A stretch of DNA of 64,000 nt, taken from positions 1,363 to 65,362 of the forward strand of contig DCUI01000269.1 in the NCBI GenBank assembly GCA_002327785.1, written 5' to 3'. This document shows, one piece after another, positions 33,648 through 43,256 of the stretch. The position numbers and the translations under genes are program-made. This DNA comes from Phycisphaerales bacterium UBA2218. GTDB taxonomy: Bacteria > Planctomycetota > Phycisphaerae > Sedimentisphaerales > Anaerobacaceae. The notes under the pieces are model-generated. The model ran no database searches. It was not told the origin of the DNA and was given only the letters and a program-made list of their open reading frames with translations. Position 1 is the stretch's first letter. Every line of letters starts with the position of its first letter.

Positions 33648-34886
33648 ATGCAGAACACGCGAAATCTGAGAACCCGACTCATATCGATCGTCATCCTGTG
33701 GGCTCTATGCGCCGCGGCGCACGCGGACTGTCTGCCCGGCGATCTGAACCGCGATTGCCGAGTCGATGCGGCGGATCTGCTCCTGTTCACCCAGCAGTGG
33801 CTAACCCAACTGCAAACCCAGGCTGACCTCAATCGCTCGGGAGGGGTGGACTGTCGGGACCTGGCCGTGTTTTCAGACTACTGGCAACAGACCGGCTGCC
33901 CCATCGTGATCAACGAAATCCTCGCCCATGCGCATGCGGAAGCCTCCGACTGGATTGAACTGTATAACCCCAGCAACGTTCCCATCAACATCGGCGGCTG
34001 GTTCCTCAGCGACACGGCGAGCGATCTTCTACGCTATGAAATCCCCGCCGGGACGATCGTCGATCCATGCGGATACGTCGTCCTCTACGAAGCGACCCAT
34101 TTCGCCAATCCCTTCGATCCCGGCACGCAAACCCCATTCGCCTTCAGCGAGAATGGCGAGGCCGCCTACCTGTACTCGGCCGACGACCCCGTCTTCCCCG
34201 ATTACCTGGTGACGGAGCCGTTCGGGGCATCGGAGACCAGCTACTCATTCGGCCGATACCTCACAAGCACCGGGACCTACCGCTTCGTCACAGTACGCGA
34301 GGCGACTCCCGGCCGGGCCAACGCGTACCCACTCGTCGGGCCGGTCGTGATCGACGAGATCATGTACCATCCGGCGGCGGACGGTGATGCAGAATACGTC
34401 GAACTGCAGAACATCAGCGGCGGGCCTGTTGCCCTCTTTGATTTCGCTTCCGGGGAGCCCTGGCGGGTGATGGATGACTCGGGGATCGACTTCCGCTTTC
34501 CGACCGATGCGCCCGTGACAATCGAGCCCGGCGAGCACGTTCTCCTGGTGAGGGATCTCGCGGCCGTTCAGCAATGCTACAGTGTGCCTGCCGGCGCTAA
34601 GGTGTTCGATTGGGGTTCCGGCAGGCTCGCCAACCAGGGGGAAAGACTCCAATTGCTCAAGCCGGGCGACGTGGACGACAGAGGGGTCCGCTATTGGATC
34701 GAAGTAGATCAGGTCAACTACAGCGATGGCTCGCACGGGGACGGATTCCCCGGCGACATCGATCCGTGGCCCGCTGCAGCGGATGGAGAAGGCCCTTCTT
34801 TGAACCGCCTGTTCCCATCCCGGTACGGCAATGACCCGAACAACTGGCACGCGACCATCCCCACGCCCGGATCGGTCAACGACTGA
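33648..34886 (+). CDS. Secreted protein with dockerin-type repeats and two lamin-tail domains
   Basis: The 412-residue protein has a signal peptide (about 1-26). Two calcium-loop repeats follow: GDLNRDCRVDAADLLLFTQQWL and ADLNRSGGVDCRDLAVFSDYW (about 30-80), the pattern of type I dockerin repeats. Two lamin-tail domains (INEILAHAHAEASDWIELYN, about 86-195; IDEIMYHPAADGDAEYVELQN, about 220-330) make up the rest. In planctomycetes such dockerin-like pairs are usually C-terminal; here they are N-terminal. It is likely an exoprotein in an adhesive or multi-enzyme assembly; no cohesin gene is in the window. It is related in domains to the large CotH protein. Confidence 0.83.
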   Translation: MQNTRNLRTRLISIVILWALCAAAHADCLPGDLNRDCRVDAADLLLFTQQWLTQLQTQADLNRSGGVDCRDLAVFSDYWQQTGCPIVINEILAHAHAEASDWIELYNPSNVPINIGGWFLSDTASDLLRYEIPAGTIVDPCGYVVLYEATHFANPFDPGTQTPFAFSENGEAAYLYSADDPVFPDYLVTEPFGASETSYSFGRYLTSTGTYRFVTVREATPGRANAYPLVGPVVIDEIMYHPAADGDAEYVELQNISGGPVALFDFASGEPWRVMDDSGIDFRFPTDAPVTIEPGEHVLLVRDLAAVQQCYSVPAGAKVFDWGSGRLANQGERLQLLKPGDVDDRGVRYWIEVDQVNYSDGSHGDGFPGDIDPWPAAADGEGPSLNRLFPSRYGNDPNNWHATIPTPGSVND

Positions 34887-34900
34887 GCCTTCCAAGTTCG

Positions 34901-34948
34901 AAGTGTCAAGTTGGGTGTTCGAAGCGGTTGAGTGAGCGCTTGACACTT
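34901..34948. terminator. Intergenic inverted repeat
   Basis: AAGTGTCAAG (34901-34910) pairs exactly with CTTGACACTT (34939-34948) around a 28-base loop, 14 bases after the lamin-tail gene stop. A possible transcription end or protein site; no T-tract follows. Confidence 0.4.
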
Positions 34949-35012
34949 GAGACTTCATGCTTGAAACTATCTGCGTCAGGACCTCGACCGCCGTCTATTT
35001 GGGAGTCGAATC

Positions 35013-36959
35013 ATGTTCGTACCGCAGCGAGTCGGCAAATTCATCGGGAAAGCCCTGTCTTCGATCCTCGCGGGTTGCCTTTTCATCGTAACAACATCCG
35101 GCCTTTGTCCGGCGGGCCCGGAAGAGGCAGTAAGCCCTCATGTGACCGTCAGCCGCGATGCGGTCAACGGCGTATCCATCGAGCAGAGTGGCCGCAGGCT
35201 GGTCGTGTACGGCGATCCACACTCGTCCTGGAAAACGGCCGAGAGGGTGCTATTCACGCACAGCCGACGGGACGTCGCCTGGGCGGGCCGGGCTCTCGTG
35301 GACGGCGGGGCCGAATCGGTGGTCCCTGCCGACGAGGCCGAGCAGTTCTCGAAGGTTGAGGACTTCTGGCCGGCCTTCTGGGACAAGCGGTTTCACGACT
35401 ACGCCCAACAGAGCACACGCGTGCTCGTCTCGCCCATGCGAGTGAGCCGGACGGTGCGTGAAGGCGACAAGATCCTCTGGCAGGACCTGACTGTCCGTGT
35501 GCTGGACACGCCGGGGTATACGCAAGGGGCAGTCTCCTATCTGGTCGAGATCGATGGACTCAAGTACGCCTTCGTGGGCGATCTGATCTACGGAGATGGC
35601 CGCCTGCTGGACCTCTACAGTCTTCAGGACGCCGTGCCCCAGGCTCGCATTGGGGGATACCACGGCTACGCCGGCAGGATCGGCGATCACATCGCCAGCC
35701 TGCGGAAGGTGGCCGAACAGAAGCCGGATATCCTTGTCCCGGCGCGCGGGCCGATCATCCGAGAGCCGGCCGCGACTATCGACCGGCTGATTCGCAGGCT
35801 CCGGGCGACCTACGAGAACTACCTGTCGATCAGTGCGGGCCGGTGGTATTTTCGCGATCAGTACGACATCCTGGCCGTACGGGCGCTGGGCAGCCAGGGG
35901 CACGTTGAATGGATGCCCTACGCCGCAACCATCGAGAAGACGCCGCCGGACTGGATCGTACCCATTCAGAACAGCCGGCTTGTCCTGGCGCACGACCGCT
36001 CCGGCTTTCTTATCGACTGTGGGTCGCGCAGCATCATGGACGAACTCGGAAGACTCAGAACCCAGGGCCGGCTCACGTCCATCGACGGCTTGTTCATCAC
36101 CCACTATCACGACGACCACACCGAGAAGATCAACGAGTTCCTACGGGAGAACCGCTGCCCGGTCTACGCCACGCCGGTCATGGAGGATGTACTCAGGCAG
36201 CCTGGGGCATACCGATTGCCCGCGATGACCGCCAACGCGATTGACCGGCTCACGGTCGTCTCGGACGGACACCGCATGTCATGGAAGGAGTTCACGCTGA
36301 CCTTCTACGACTTTCCGGGCCAGACCATTTACCACGACGCCCTGCTGGTCGAGAGAAACGCAGGCGAAAGAATTTTCTTCATCGGCGACTCGTTCACGCC
36401 GTCGGGACTCGACGACTACTGCCTGCAGAACCGCAACCTGCTTGGTCCGGGCACAGGATACCTCTACTGTCTCGACCTTCTGCAGGACCGAGTCCCGGCC
36501 GATGCCCTGCTCATCAACGAGCACGTCCTGGAACCCTTCCGTTTCGACGCCGGCCAAGTGGAACACATGGCGGAGACCTTTAGGCAGCGAGGCGAGCTGT
36601 TGCGAGAGCTTCTCCCTTGGGATGGACCCAACTACGGAATAGACGAGCAATGGGCCCGTATCCATCCGTACGGACAGGAGGTCCGAGCGAGCCGGTGGGC
36701 AGATCTGGCCGTGAAGGTCCTCAATCATTCCCCCACGCGGAACACATTCACCGTGACGTTGAACGCGCCGGATGGCTGTGATGTCGAGCCTGCCAAGGCG
36801 TCTGTCACGACCCGCCCCGGCCAAGAAGTTGAGATTCCCTTCAGGCTGAAGGTAGGGACCCGGCCCGCCGGCTCGGTCTGCGTCGTCACAGCCGACATCC
36901 AGGTCGGGCCTTGGGATCTGCGGCAATGGTGCGAGGGCCTCGTGAAAGTGACGCCCTGA
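35013..36959 (+). CDS. Exported protein with two metallo-beta-lactamase-fold lobes
   Basis: The 648-residue protein has a signal peptide near 10-35 and GGGAG before the ATG. Two metallo-beta-lactamase-like halves are visible. In the first (about 60-270) the zinc motif is replaced by THSRRD, although DTPGYTQGAVSYL and FVGDLIYG remain. In the second (about 310-520) THYHDDH (364-369) and GDSFTP are intact. A beta-sandwich tail (about 560-648) ends the protein. It is probably a periplasmic or surface hydrolase with one active and one degenerate lobe. The substrate is unknown. Convergent with the esterase gene, 18 bases away. Confidence 0.8.
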   Translation: MFVPQRVGKFIGKALSSILAGCLFIVTTSGLCPAGPEEAVSPHVTVSRDAVNGVSIEQSGRRLVVYGDPHSSWKTAERVLFTHSRRDVAWAGRALVDGGAESVVPADEAEQFSKVEDFWPAFWDKRFHDYAQQSTRVLVSPMRVSRTVREGDKILWQDLTVRVLDTPGYTQGAVSYLVEIDGLKYAFVGDLIYGDGRLLDLYSLQDAVPQARIGGYHGYAGRIGDHIASLRKVAEQKPDILVPARGPIIREPAATIDRLIRRLRATYENYLSISAGRWYFRDQYDILAVRALGSQGHVEWMPYAATIEKTPPDWIVPIQNSRLVLAHDRSGFLIDCGSRSIMDELGRLRTQGRLTSIDGLFITHYHDDHTEKINEFLRENRCPVYATPVMEDVLRQPGAYRLPAMTANAIDRLTVVSDGHRMSWKEFTLTFYDFPGQTIYHDALLVERNAGERIFFIGDSFTPSGLDDYCLQNRNLLGPGTGYLYCLDLLQDRVPADALLINEHVLEPFRFDAGQVEHMAETFRQRGELLRELLPWDGPNYGIDEQWARIHPYGQEVRASRWADLAVKVLNHSPTRNTFTVTLNAPDGCDVEPAKASVTTRPGQEVEIPFRLKVGTRPAGSVCVVTADIQVGPWDLRQWCEGLVKVTP

Positions 36960-36977
36960 ATCCGGGCCTGACGCATG

Positions 36978-38111
36978 TCACTGGAACAGCTTCGGCGCCA
37001 GTTCGCCCAGGTAAACCCGCCAGACGGGCCAACTGTGGTTGCCCTCGGTCAAATGCCACTCGTGCCGGATGTTCCTGTCCTTGAGCATCGCGATGAAGTC
37101 CTCGTTGCGCTTGAGCAGAAAATCATCCTTGCCGCAGGCGATCCAGAGCAGCTTGAGCTTCTGGTTTGTCGCCTCCGGGTTGTCCAGGGCATCGGCCACA
37201 GTTTCGCGAGATGGGGCCGAGGCACTGAAACCCGCGACCCAGGCAAACCGATCCAGATTGTTCAGGCCGATCGTGAGCGACTGGCCGCCGCCCATGCTCA
37301 GACCGGCGATGCAGCGACCGGCGGCGTCGGTCTTCACACGGTAGTTGGCCTCGACAAAAGGCATGACGTCCCGGAGCAGGTCGCGCTCGAAGGCTCCCGT
37401 ATTGCCCTGCGGACCCGACACCGAGCGGTCGCCGGCGTGGCCGTCCATCGTGACCACCACCATAGGCCGGGCCTTGTCTTGGGCGATCAGGTTGTCGAGA
37501 ATCCAGTGGGCCTTGCCATGGACAACCCAGGTGGCTTGGTTGTCACCGCTGCCGTGCTGGAGATAGAGCGTCGGGAAGCAGGCGTCCGCCTGCTGGTCGT
37601 ACCCCGGCGGCGTGTAGACGGCGAGCTCACGCTGACGGTTGAGCGACTTCGAGAAGTAGCTGTGACTATGCACGACGCCGTGAGGGACATCCTGGAAGTC
37701 GTGCAGCAGCGGCGGCCGGCCGGGGATGTGCAGAATGCTCGTTCGCGGCTCGCGCATCGGTTTGATCGCCGGATTGCCGGGGTCGATCATCTGCAGGCCG
37801 TCCACGCGGAAGCTGTACTCCCAGACGCCCGGCGCGATGGGTCCCACCGTGGCGCTCCACACGTCGCCCTCGCCTTGGGTCATCGCCACGGCGTCGCCGC
37901 CCCACTGGCCGGCAACAACAACCTCCATGGCCTTGGACGCCCGGAGCCGGAAGGTCACTCGCCCATCCATAGCCACCTCCGGCGATTGCGTGGAAACGGA
38001 TGCACGCGGCCGCCTCGCGTCGGCGCCCGATTGCGCAACACCGGGGGTTTCAGATGCGAGCACAATGACCAACATGACTGACAGAAGAAGCGGACAGGAG
38101 CGGGTGAACAT
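36978..38111 (-). CDS. Secreted CE1-type (feruloyl/acetylxylan) esterase with N-terminal CBM48-like domain
   Basis: The 377-residue protein starts best at ATG 38111, with GGAG nine bases upstream. ATGs at 38120 and 38126 are in frame but badly spaced. A signal peptide covers about 1-27. An E-set/CBM48-like domain (about 35-125; WSATVGPIAPGVWEYSFRVDG) precedes an alpha/beta hydrolase of the esterase D group: YTPPGYD, LYLQHGSGD, nucleophile Ser in GLSMGGGQ, and His in GNHSWPVW near the end. Such enzymes remove feruloyl or acetyl groups from plant or algal polysaccharides. This suits polysaccharide degradation. Confidence 0.88.
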   Translation of the reverse strand: MFTRSCPLLLSVMLVIVLASETPGVAQSGADARRPRASVSTQSPEVAMDGRVTFRLRASKAMEVVVAGQWGGDAVAMTQGEGDVWSATVGPIAPGVWEYSFRVDGLQMIDPGNPAIKPMREPRTSILHIPGRPPLLHDFQDVPHGVVHSHSYFSKSLNRQRELAVYTPPGYDQQADACFPTLYLQHGSGDNQATWVVHGKAHWILDNLIAQDKARPMVVVTMDGHAGDRSVSGPQGNTGAFERDLLRDVMPFVEANYRVKTDAAGRCIAGLSMGGGQSLTIGLNNLDRFAWVAGFSASAPSRETVADALDNPEATNQKLKLLWIACGKDDFLLKRNEDFIAMLKDRNIRHEWHLTEGNHSWPVWRVYLGELAPKLFQ

Positions 38112-38307
38112 CGTGGTCATCTCCATTCACAGCGGTCTTAGCTTGACTCGTGCACCACGTGCGGCACTGAACACAGTGACGGGATTCTACCACACTTGCC
38201 TCCCGAGAAAAATAGTGTGTTTCCTTGCGAATTTGGTATGCTGAGGGTCTCGTTTCCGCGTGGGCGGCCAAACGGGCGACGGTGATACCGGTGTGGAGGT
38301 CGAATCT

Positions 38308-39573
38308 ATGGTTGTCCTGAGAAAACGATTGATTCTGTCGATTCTGGTCATTTCCCTTGTCATGGCATCCGCGGGTTGGGCAGAAGACTGGCCGTGCTTT
38401 CGTGGGCCGGGCCGGCAAGGCGTCTCACAGGAAAAGGACATACCAACCCAGTGGAGCGCCACGTCGAATCTCAGGTGGAAAACGCCCATCCCCGGCGAGG
38501 GCTGGTCGTCTCCCATCGTATTCGGCAACCGCATATTCGTGACAACCGCAACCGACGGCGGCAAATCGCTCCATCTGATCCGCTTGGATCGCAAAGAGGG
38601 AGGAGTCATCTGGGACAGGGAGGTCACGCGACAGGAACCCAAATACAAGCAACGGCCCAACTCCTACGCTACCTCTACGCCGGTCACGGACGGCCAAAGG
38701 GTATACATGATCGCCTGCGATGGGCGGATTCTGGCGGCGGACATGGATGGAACGGTCGTCTGGACGAACGGCGATTTCGATTACTACAGCCAGCACGGAC
38801 TGGCTGTCTCGCCTGTGCTCTATGAGGACCTCGTCATCGTCGTATTCGACTGGAGCAGCCCGGGGCCCGAAAAGAAGGTGGGCTGGGAAATCCCGTGGGA
38901 CAAGGCCGTGATTCTGGCGTTGGACAAAGACACCGGAACCGTGCGGTGGAAGGGCAGTCGGGGCAGTTCCCAGATCGCCCACGCCACGCCGCAAATCGCC
39001 ACCGTGGACGGCCGCGACCAGCTCGTCAGCAGTGCCGGCAGCGTCGTGCAAGGATTCGACCTCAAGACGGGTGAGCGGCTCTGGACCGTGTCCAGCCCGG
39101 GCGAAGGCGTAGTGCCCTCCGTCGTGGTCGGCGACGGCATGGCGTTCACGGCGTCCGGTTTCCGCCAGGAGACCATCCTTGCGGTCCGGCTGGGCGGCCG
39201 CGGCGACATCACACAGACCCACGTCGCATGGCGAGTGACTGAGGGGGTCCCCCACGTTCCATCGATGCTCTATGTCTCGCCTCGCCTGTACTCAGTCTCG
39301 GATGAAGGCATTGTCAATTGCATCGAGGGGACCACCGGCAAGATCCTCTGGCGAGAGCGGCTCGGCGGCAAGTTCTCCGTCTCCCCGGTCTACGCCGACG
39401 GCAAGGTCTACTTCCTCTCGGAGAAGGGTAAGGCAACCGTCATTGAGGAAGGGCCGCAGTTCAAAGCCCTGGCTGAGAATGAGCTGGGCGAGACCTGCTG
39501 CGCCAGTCCCGCAATCTCGCAGGGCAATCTCTTCATCCGGACCGAGAAGACGCTCTACTGCATCGGCAAATGA
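38308..39573 (+). CDS. Exported PQQ-like beta-propeller protein
   Basis: The 421-residue protein starts at ATG 38308 with GGAGGT seven bases upstream; the frame is open from 38260. A signal peptide (about 5-24) ends near AGWAED. The mature start WPCFRGPGRQGVS is the common opening of planctomycete PQQ-like repeat proteins. Repeated blades follow (SSPIVFGNRIFVTT, STPVTDGQRVYMI, VSPVLYEDLVIVV, SPVYADGKVYFLSE). No PQQ-dehydrogenase catalytic residues are seen, so it is probably a binding or scaffold propeller like BamB rather than a dehydrogenase. Confidence 0.85.
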   Translation: MVVLRKRLILSILVISLVMASAGWAEDWPCFRGPGRQGVSQEKDIPTQWSATSNLRWKTPIPGEGWSSPIVFGNRIFVTTATDGGKSLHLIRLDRKEGGVIWDREVTRQEPKYKQRPNSYATSTPVTDGQRVYMIACDGRILAADMDGTVVWTNGDFDYYSQHGLAVSPVLYEDLVIVVFDWSSPGPEKKVGWEIPWDKAVILALDKDTGTVRWKGSRGSSQIAHATPQIATVDGRDQLVSSAGSVVQGFDLKTGERLWTVSSPGEGVVPSVVVGDGMAFTASGFRQETILAVRLGGRGDITQTHVAWRVTEGVPHVPSMLYVSPRLYSVSDEGIVNCIEGTTGKILWRERLGGKFSVSPVYADGKVYFLSEKGKATVIEEGPQFKALAENELGETCCASPAISQGNLFIRTEKTLYCIGK

Positions 39574-39589
39574 TGCTGATCAGCATTCG

Positions 39590-41194
39590 TCACTCGCGGC
39601 CGGCCAAGTAGGGCGTGGTGCCCTGGGGGGCCGTATCCGCTTTCGGCGTGGCCATCGTGATGGGCATCTCGACGGAAACCTTCCGAGAGCTTCGCACAAC
39701 CCGGCCAAGAGATTCCTTGGCGACGCGGACGGGCTCTGTCACAAGCTCCGGAACGCTGTACGTCCACAGACACGAGTTGTAGTCCGTCGGGTCCCACTGG
39801 GGCAGGATGAACGGCTTGTGGGCTGTGCCGTTGGGATCGACGTAGCTGATATACGTCCGAGTGAAGACGCCATCGTCCCTCTTGCTGCTAAACGCGATCC
39901 ACCGGCTGTTCGAGGACCAACCGTGCCAACTCTCGCTCTCGTCGCTGTTGATCTCCAGGCGGCGAGCCTCATGGCGACCGGTCTGCCGGGCGGCTTCGAG
40001 GTCGATCATATACAGATCACTGCTCTGCCGATAGGCGGGGAAACAGCCGTAGTCGCATAGGGACAGCAGTAGCCATCGCCCGTCCGGACTGATCCGCGGC
40101 AAGAGAATACTCCGGCCGATCTCGCGGGCTGCCACAACCGTCTCGACCTGTCCCCATGTGTCCCGGTCCGAATCATAGGGAATCCGGACCAGGTCATATT
40201 TGATCTCGTCGTATCGTTCCGGGATTACATTTCGCGCCGTCCAGGTCAGCGGCGCACTGCAGAAGTACAAGAAGCGACCGTCGGGCGACCAGGTCGGGTA
40301 CGTCTCCAGGCGATCTTTCCTTGCGAGGTCCGGCGCCGTCTTGATCTTCCGCGATCCCGTGTCATAATACGCCAGCAGCGAATCGAGATCGATCACGTCG
40401 CGGACTTCCTCGCTCGCCGAGTGGGGGAACAGGGCCACTTTCATGCTGGTATAGACGAGGACCTTCCCACTCGGGTGCCAGGAGGCGTAGCCGAACGTGG
40501 AGCCGACCTTCTCGGTCCTGCCATCCTTGAGAATGACGGCGGAATTGCCGTAGTCACCGCTTCGCGTGCTGACCAGCATCGTATCGGTGCGATTGTTGCG
40601 GAACGTGTGGCAGTTGACGCACCCGCCGCGAAAGTAGTCATTCGTCAGGACGGTCGATTCATCAAAGGTCCGCAGATCCCGCTGGTAGATCCCCATATCG
40701 CGCCACGCGGAATGGGCCGGGTGGATTTTGCGGTAAACGAGATAGCCGTCGATATCCTCGTTGGCGACGCTCGTGCCAAACGCATTGAATCGCTGCCACT
40801 GGGGGCCCTGACCGTTTGCAGCATCGGACAGGACAAGTACTTCACAAGTGAGCTCCCGCCCCTTATTTGCCGACAGTAGCTTGTGCCACGGCTTCTCCGG
40901 GATCATGATCTTCGGCGAGCGGCTGTCAATCTCGATCGGGCCGCCCTGCTCCGACGCGATCCGAACCTGGTAACGTCGTCCGCTCTCCCGGACGACGAAA
41001 TTCAGGGGGGCGATGTTCGGCGGAACAACCGAATCGGCATAGTCCGGCTCGACCCGGGGAGGCCGCCCGGCAGGCGAAGCCCGCTCTGAGGTAGTGAACG
41101 AGCCGGAGGCAGCAAGGCACGCGATGCAGGTCGTCAGTAGAATCGATCCCGCCGCGAAGGCCATCAGGAAATATCGATTGCGTCTCTTCATCAT
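39590..41194 (-). CDS. Exported TolB/PD40-propeller protein with a c-type haem motif
   Basis: The 534-residue protein starts at ATG 41194, which overlaps the upstream gene's TGA (ATGA). A signal peptide covers about 1-28. A single C-V-N-C-H haem-binding motif lies at 192-196, after an N-terminal beta-rich part. PD40/TolB-like propeller repeats follow: GYASWHPSGKVLVYTS, YPTWSPDGRFLYFCS, LPRISPDGRWLLLS, HGWSSNSRWIAFSS. It is probably periplasmic or surface bound. It is the third gene of a coupled set with a DUF6057-like membrane protein and a DUF5107/TPR protein. Electron transfer is suggested only by the haem motif. Confidence 0.82.
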   Translation of the reverse strand: MMKRRNRYFLMAFAAGSILLTTCIACLAASGSFTTSERASPAGRPPRVEPDYADSVVPPNIAPLNFVVRESGRRYQVRIASEQGGPIEIDSRSPKIMIPEKPWHKLLSANKGRELTCEVLVLSDAANGQGPQWQRFNAFGTSVANEDIDGYLVYRKIHPAHSAWRDMGIYQRDLRTFDESTVLTNDYFRGGCVNCHTFRNNRTDTMLVSTRSGDYGNSAVILKDGRTEKVGSTFGYASWHPSGKVLVYTSMKVALFPHSASEEVRDVIDLDSLLAYYDTGSRKIKTAPDLARKDRLETYPTWSPDGRFLYFCSAPLTWTARNVIPERYDEIKYDLVRIPYDSDRDTWGQVETVVAAREIGRSILLPRISPDGRWLLLSLCDYGCFPAYRQSSDLYMIDLEAARQTGRHEARRLEINSDESESWHGWSSNSRWIAFSSKRDDGVFTRTYISYVDPNGTAHKPFILPQWDPTDYNSCLWTYSVPELVTEPVRVAKESLGRVVRSSRKVSVEMPITMATPKADTAPQGTTPYLAGRE

Positions 41195-43206
41195 CGGTTC
41201 GCCACCCGGGTGCAGAAGTAGTAAAAAAAATAGCTTCCGCGATAGTCCCTCGCCAACTCGGCGACAGCGGCGGCCCTGTCGTTGCCGTGCCTGTTGACGA
41301 CGCTGCTGAAATGTTTCATTCGCCGATCCATTTCGGGACTGATCGACCGACCATGCAGATCGACCGGCTTGCCCGTGCCATAAGCGTAGATGAGGATCGC
41401 CTCCTGGCACAAAGGCGGGATCTCGGTGTAGCCGAACTCATCCAGTCGCTCGATCTGCTGCACGATTCTGCCCAACTGTCCCTTCAGCAGATGCCACGCC
41501 ATCAGGTACTTGAAGGCCATCCGGTTAGGGGGGGGCGATACACTGTTCGGTGGTTGCGGCCCGATGCCGCCGCCCTGCTCGACCAAAGCGGTTAGCAGCG
41601 CCTCTTCCGCGTAGAATAGCGCCGGCGAATCCTTCCTCAGACGCTGGACTCGCAGGCGCTGGATCTCGGCGTCGCCGGAGAGATTCGGATCGGCGTCAAG
41701 ATGTGCAAGACATTCGCTCGCCCCACGACGATGAAAGAGCGTCTTCTCAAGACGCCCCAAGTAGATCCGGGCCGCGTCGGCCCTTCCTTTGACCAGGTTG
41801 ACCTTCGCCAGGCGTTCCAGGATCAACGGGTGTTCGCCGAACGTCTCCAGGCATTCGGTCAGGTTCTTCTCGGCCAGATTCACCAGTCCCAGGTCGATCA
41901 GCGTATCGAATACGTGCCAATAGAGCACGACGTGATCGTCGCCCGTGCGGAGCAGTCCGTCCGGCTGCTGCGCGTACAGGAACATGTCCCGGTCGAGTCG
42001 ACCAGTGTAATACAGGGCTCGGTTGATCGCATTAATGGCATCGAGGCTGCTGGGACAATGGCGGGCGGCCGTGAGGACCTGGAGCCACATCCGTCGGCAG
42101 GCGTAGTGATGGACCGCGAGCAACGCCTTCTGTCTGCCGTCCAGTGAGGATACGACCGCCGTCCCGCCGGCCGCAAACAACACGACTGTTCCAAAGGCCC
42201 ACTGGACCGCCGGTTTCGTGATCCAGCGAACGGGCGAACCCCTGCGGGACTTGTCTGGTCCCGCGCGTCGTCCTTTGGGCGGTTTCTCCGGCGGCTCCTC
42301 GCCTGCCTCTCGGCGGCGCAATCGAGCGGATAGAATGTGTCCCAATCCCCCGGCCAGCACGCCCACGAGCGGAAACAGGTACACCACATATACGGCCGCG
42401 ACCATCTTCTCCCGCGTGGTCCAGCCGAGGACCCGCCAGGATATCGGCAGCATCTCCGTGTAGGCATTGACGAGGCTGATGCGGAATCCGAGTACGCCTG
42501 CGACGTAGGGCAGCGCGGCGGCAACCGGTAGATAGAACCCGACGCAGCGCCATCGCTTGCGGCAAAGCTCGCAGGCGATGCACAGTCCGGCAAACGGCAG
42601 GAATGCGGCCGCACCAACGACGTACAGAATGACCGACAACAGAAGATAGACGACGCCATCGCGCAACCCGCATGGTTGTGCGAGAGCATTCCGCCTGCAG
42701 GTGAGCCTCACGTAAAGACAGCCAAAGGCGAGCGATGCCAGAGCCCCCATAAACAGGGGAAGGTGATAACTGTACCGGCAATATGCAATGAGCACGAAGA
42801 TCGCGGGCACAAATCGCAGCAGGCGAGCCCCGGGCACCCGTACAACCCGCAGCAGATATCCTGTACAGGCCGAAATCGCCCATGCCTGAATGGTGATGAC
42901 GGCCGCCCCGGCCCAGGAATATTCGAGAAACTGGGAAACGAAGGCCGACACGTACTTGATGAGGCCGCCGGGGCATGACACCCTCTCAAGAAAGAACGGC
43001 CATCCTCTGTAGAAGACCGGGAAGTTCGTGATCGTTCCGCAACTGTAGATCAGGCACGGCTCGACCCATAGCCACACATACAGATAGGAGAAAGCGAAGA
43101 ACAGAACGGACCGTACGGCATCACCACCATGACGACCCGGGACCGATCCCTCAGAGGAATCACTCGTATGAGTGTCCACAGATTTTCGCCCGGCGGTTAT
43201 CGTCAT
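41191..43206 (-). CDS. DUF6057-like multi-pass membrane protein
   Basis: The product is about 671 residues from ATG 43206; an in-frame GTG at 43260 would overlap the previous stop. Eight to ten hydrophobic helices fill the first half (about 30-375), with a basic cytoplasmic loop (RRRAGEEPPEKPPKGRR region). The second half is a soluble, helical, TPR-like region (YYTGRLDRDMFLYAQQP, ILERLAKVNLVKGRADAARIYLGRLE). The layout matches what I recall as DUF6057, known mainly from Bacteroidetes. Its function is unknown. It is encoded between the DUF5107/TPR and PD40/haem proteins with overlapping ends. Confidence 0.7.
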   Translation of the reverse strand: MTITAGRKSVDTHTSDSSEGSVPGRHGGDAVRSVLFFAFSYLYVWLWVEPCLIYSCGTITNFPVFYRGWPFFLERVSCPGGLIKYVSAFVSQFLEYSWAGAAVITIQAWAISACTGYLLRVVRVPGARLLRFVPAIFVLIAYCRYSYHLPLFMGALASLAFGCLYVRLTCRRNALAQPCGLRDGVVYLLLSVILYVVGAAAFLPFAGLCIACELCRKRWRCVGFYLPVAAALPYVAGVLGFRISLVNAYTEMLPISWRVLGWTTREKMVAAVYVVYLFPLVGVLAGGLGHILSARLRRREAGEEPPEKPPKGRRAGPDKSRRGSPVRWITKPAVQWAFGTVVLFAAGGTAVVSSLDGRQKALLAVHHYACRRMWLQVLTAARHCPSSLDAINAINRALYYTGRLDRDMFLYAQQPDGLLRTGDDHVVLYWHVFDTLIDLGLVNLAEKNLTECLETFGEHPLILERLAKVNLVKGRADAARIYLGRLEKTLFHRRGASECLAHLDADPNLSGDAEIQRLRVQRLRKDSPALFYAEEALLTALVEQGGGIGPQPPNSVSPPPNRMAFKYLMAWHLLKGQLGRIVQQIERLDEFGYTEIPPLCQEAILIYAYGTGKPVDLHGRSISPEMDRRMKHFSSVVNRHGNDRAAAVAELARDYRGSYFFYYFCTRVANR

Positions 43207-43256
43207 GCTGGTCTGCCCCTCTATCTGCCAGAACGCGTCCGGCGCCCCTGCCAGCC

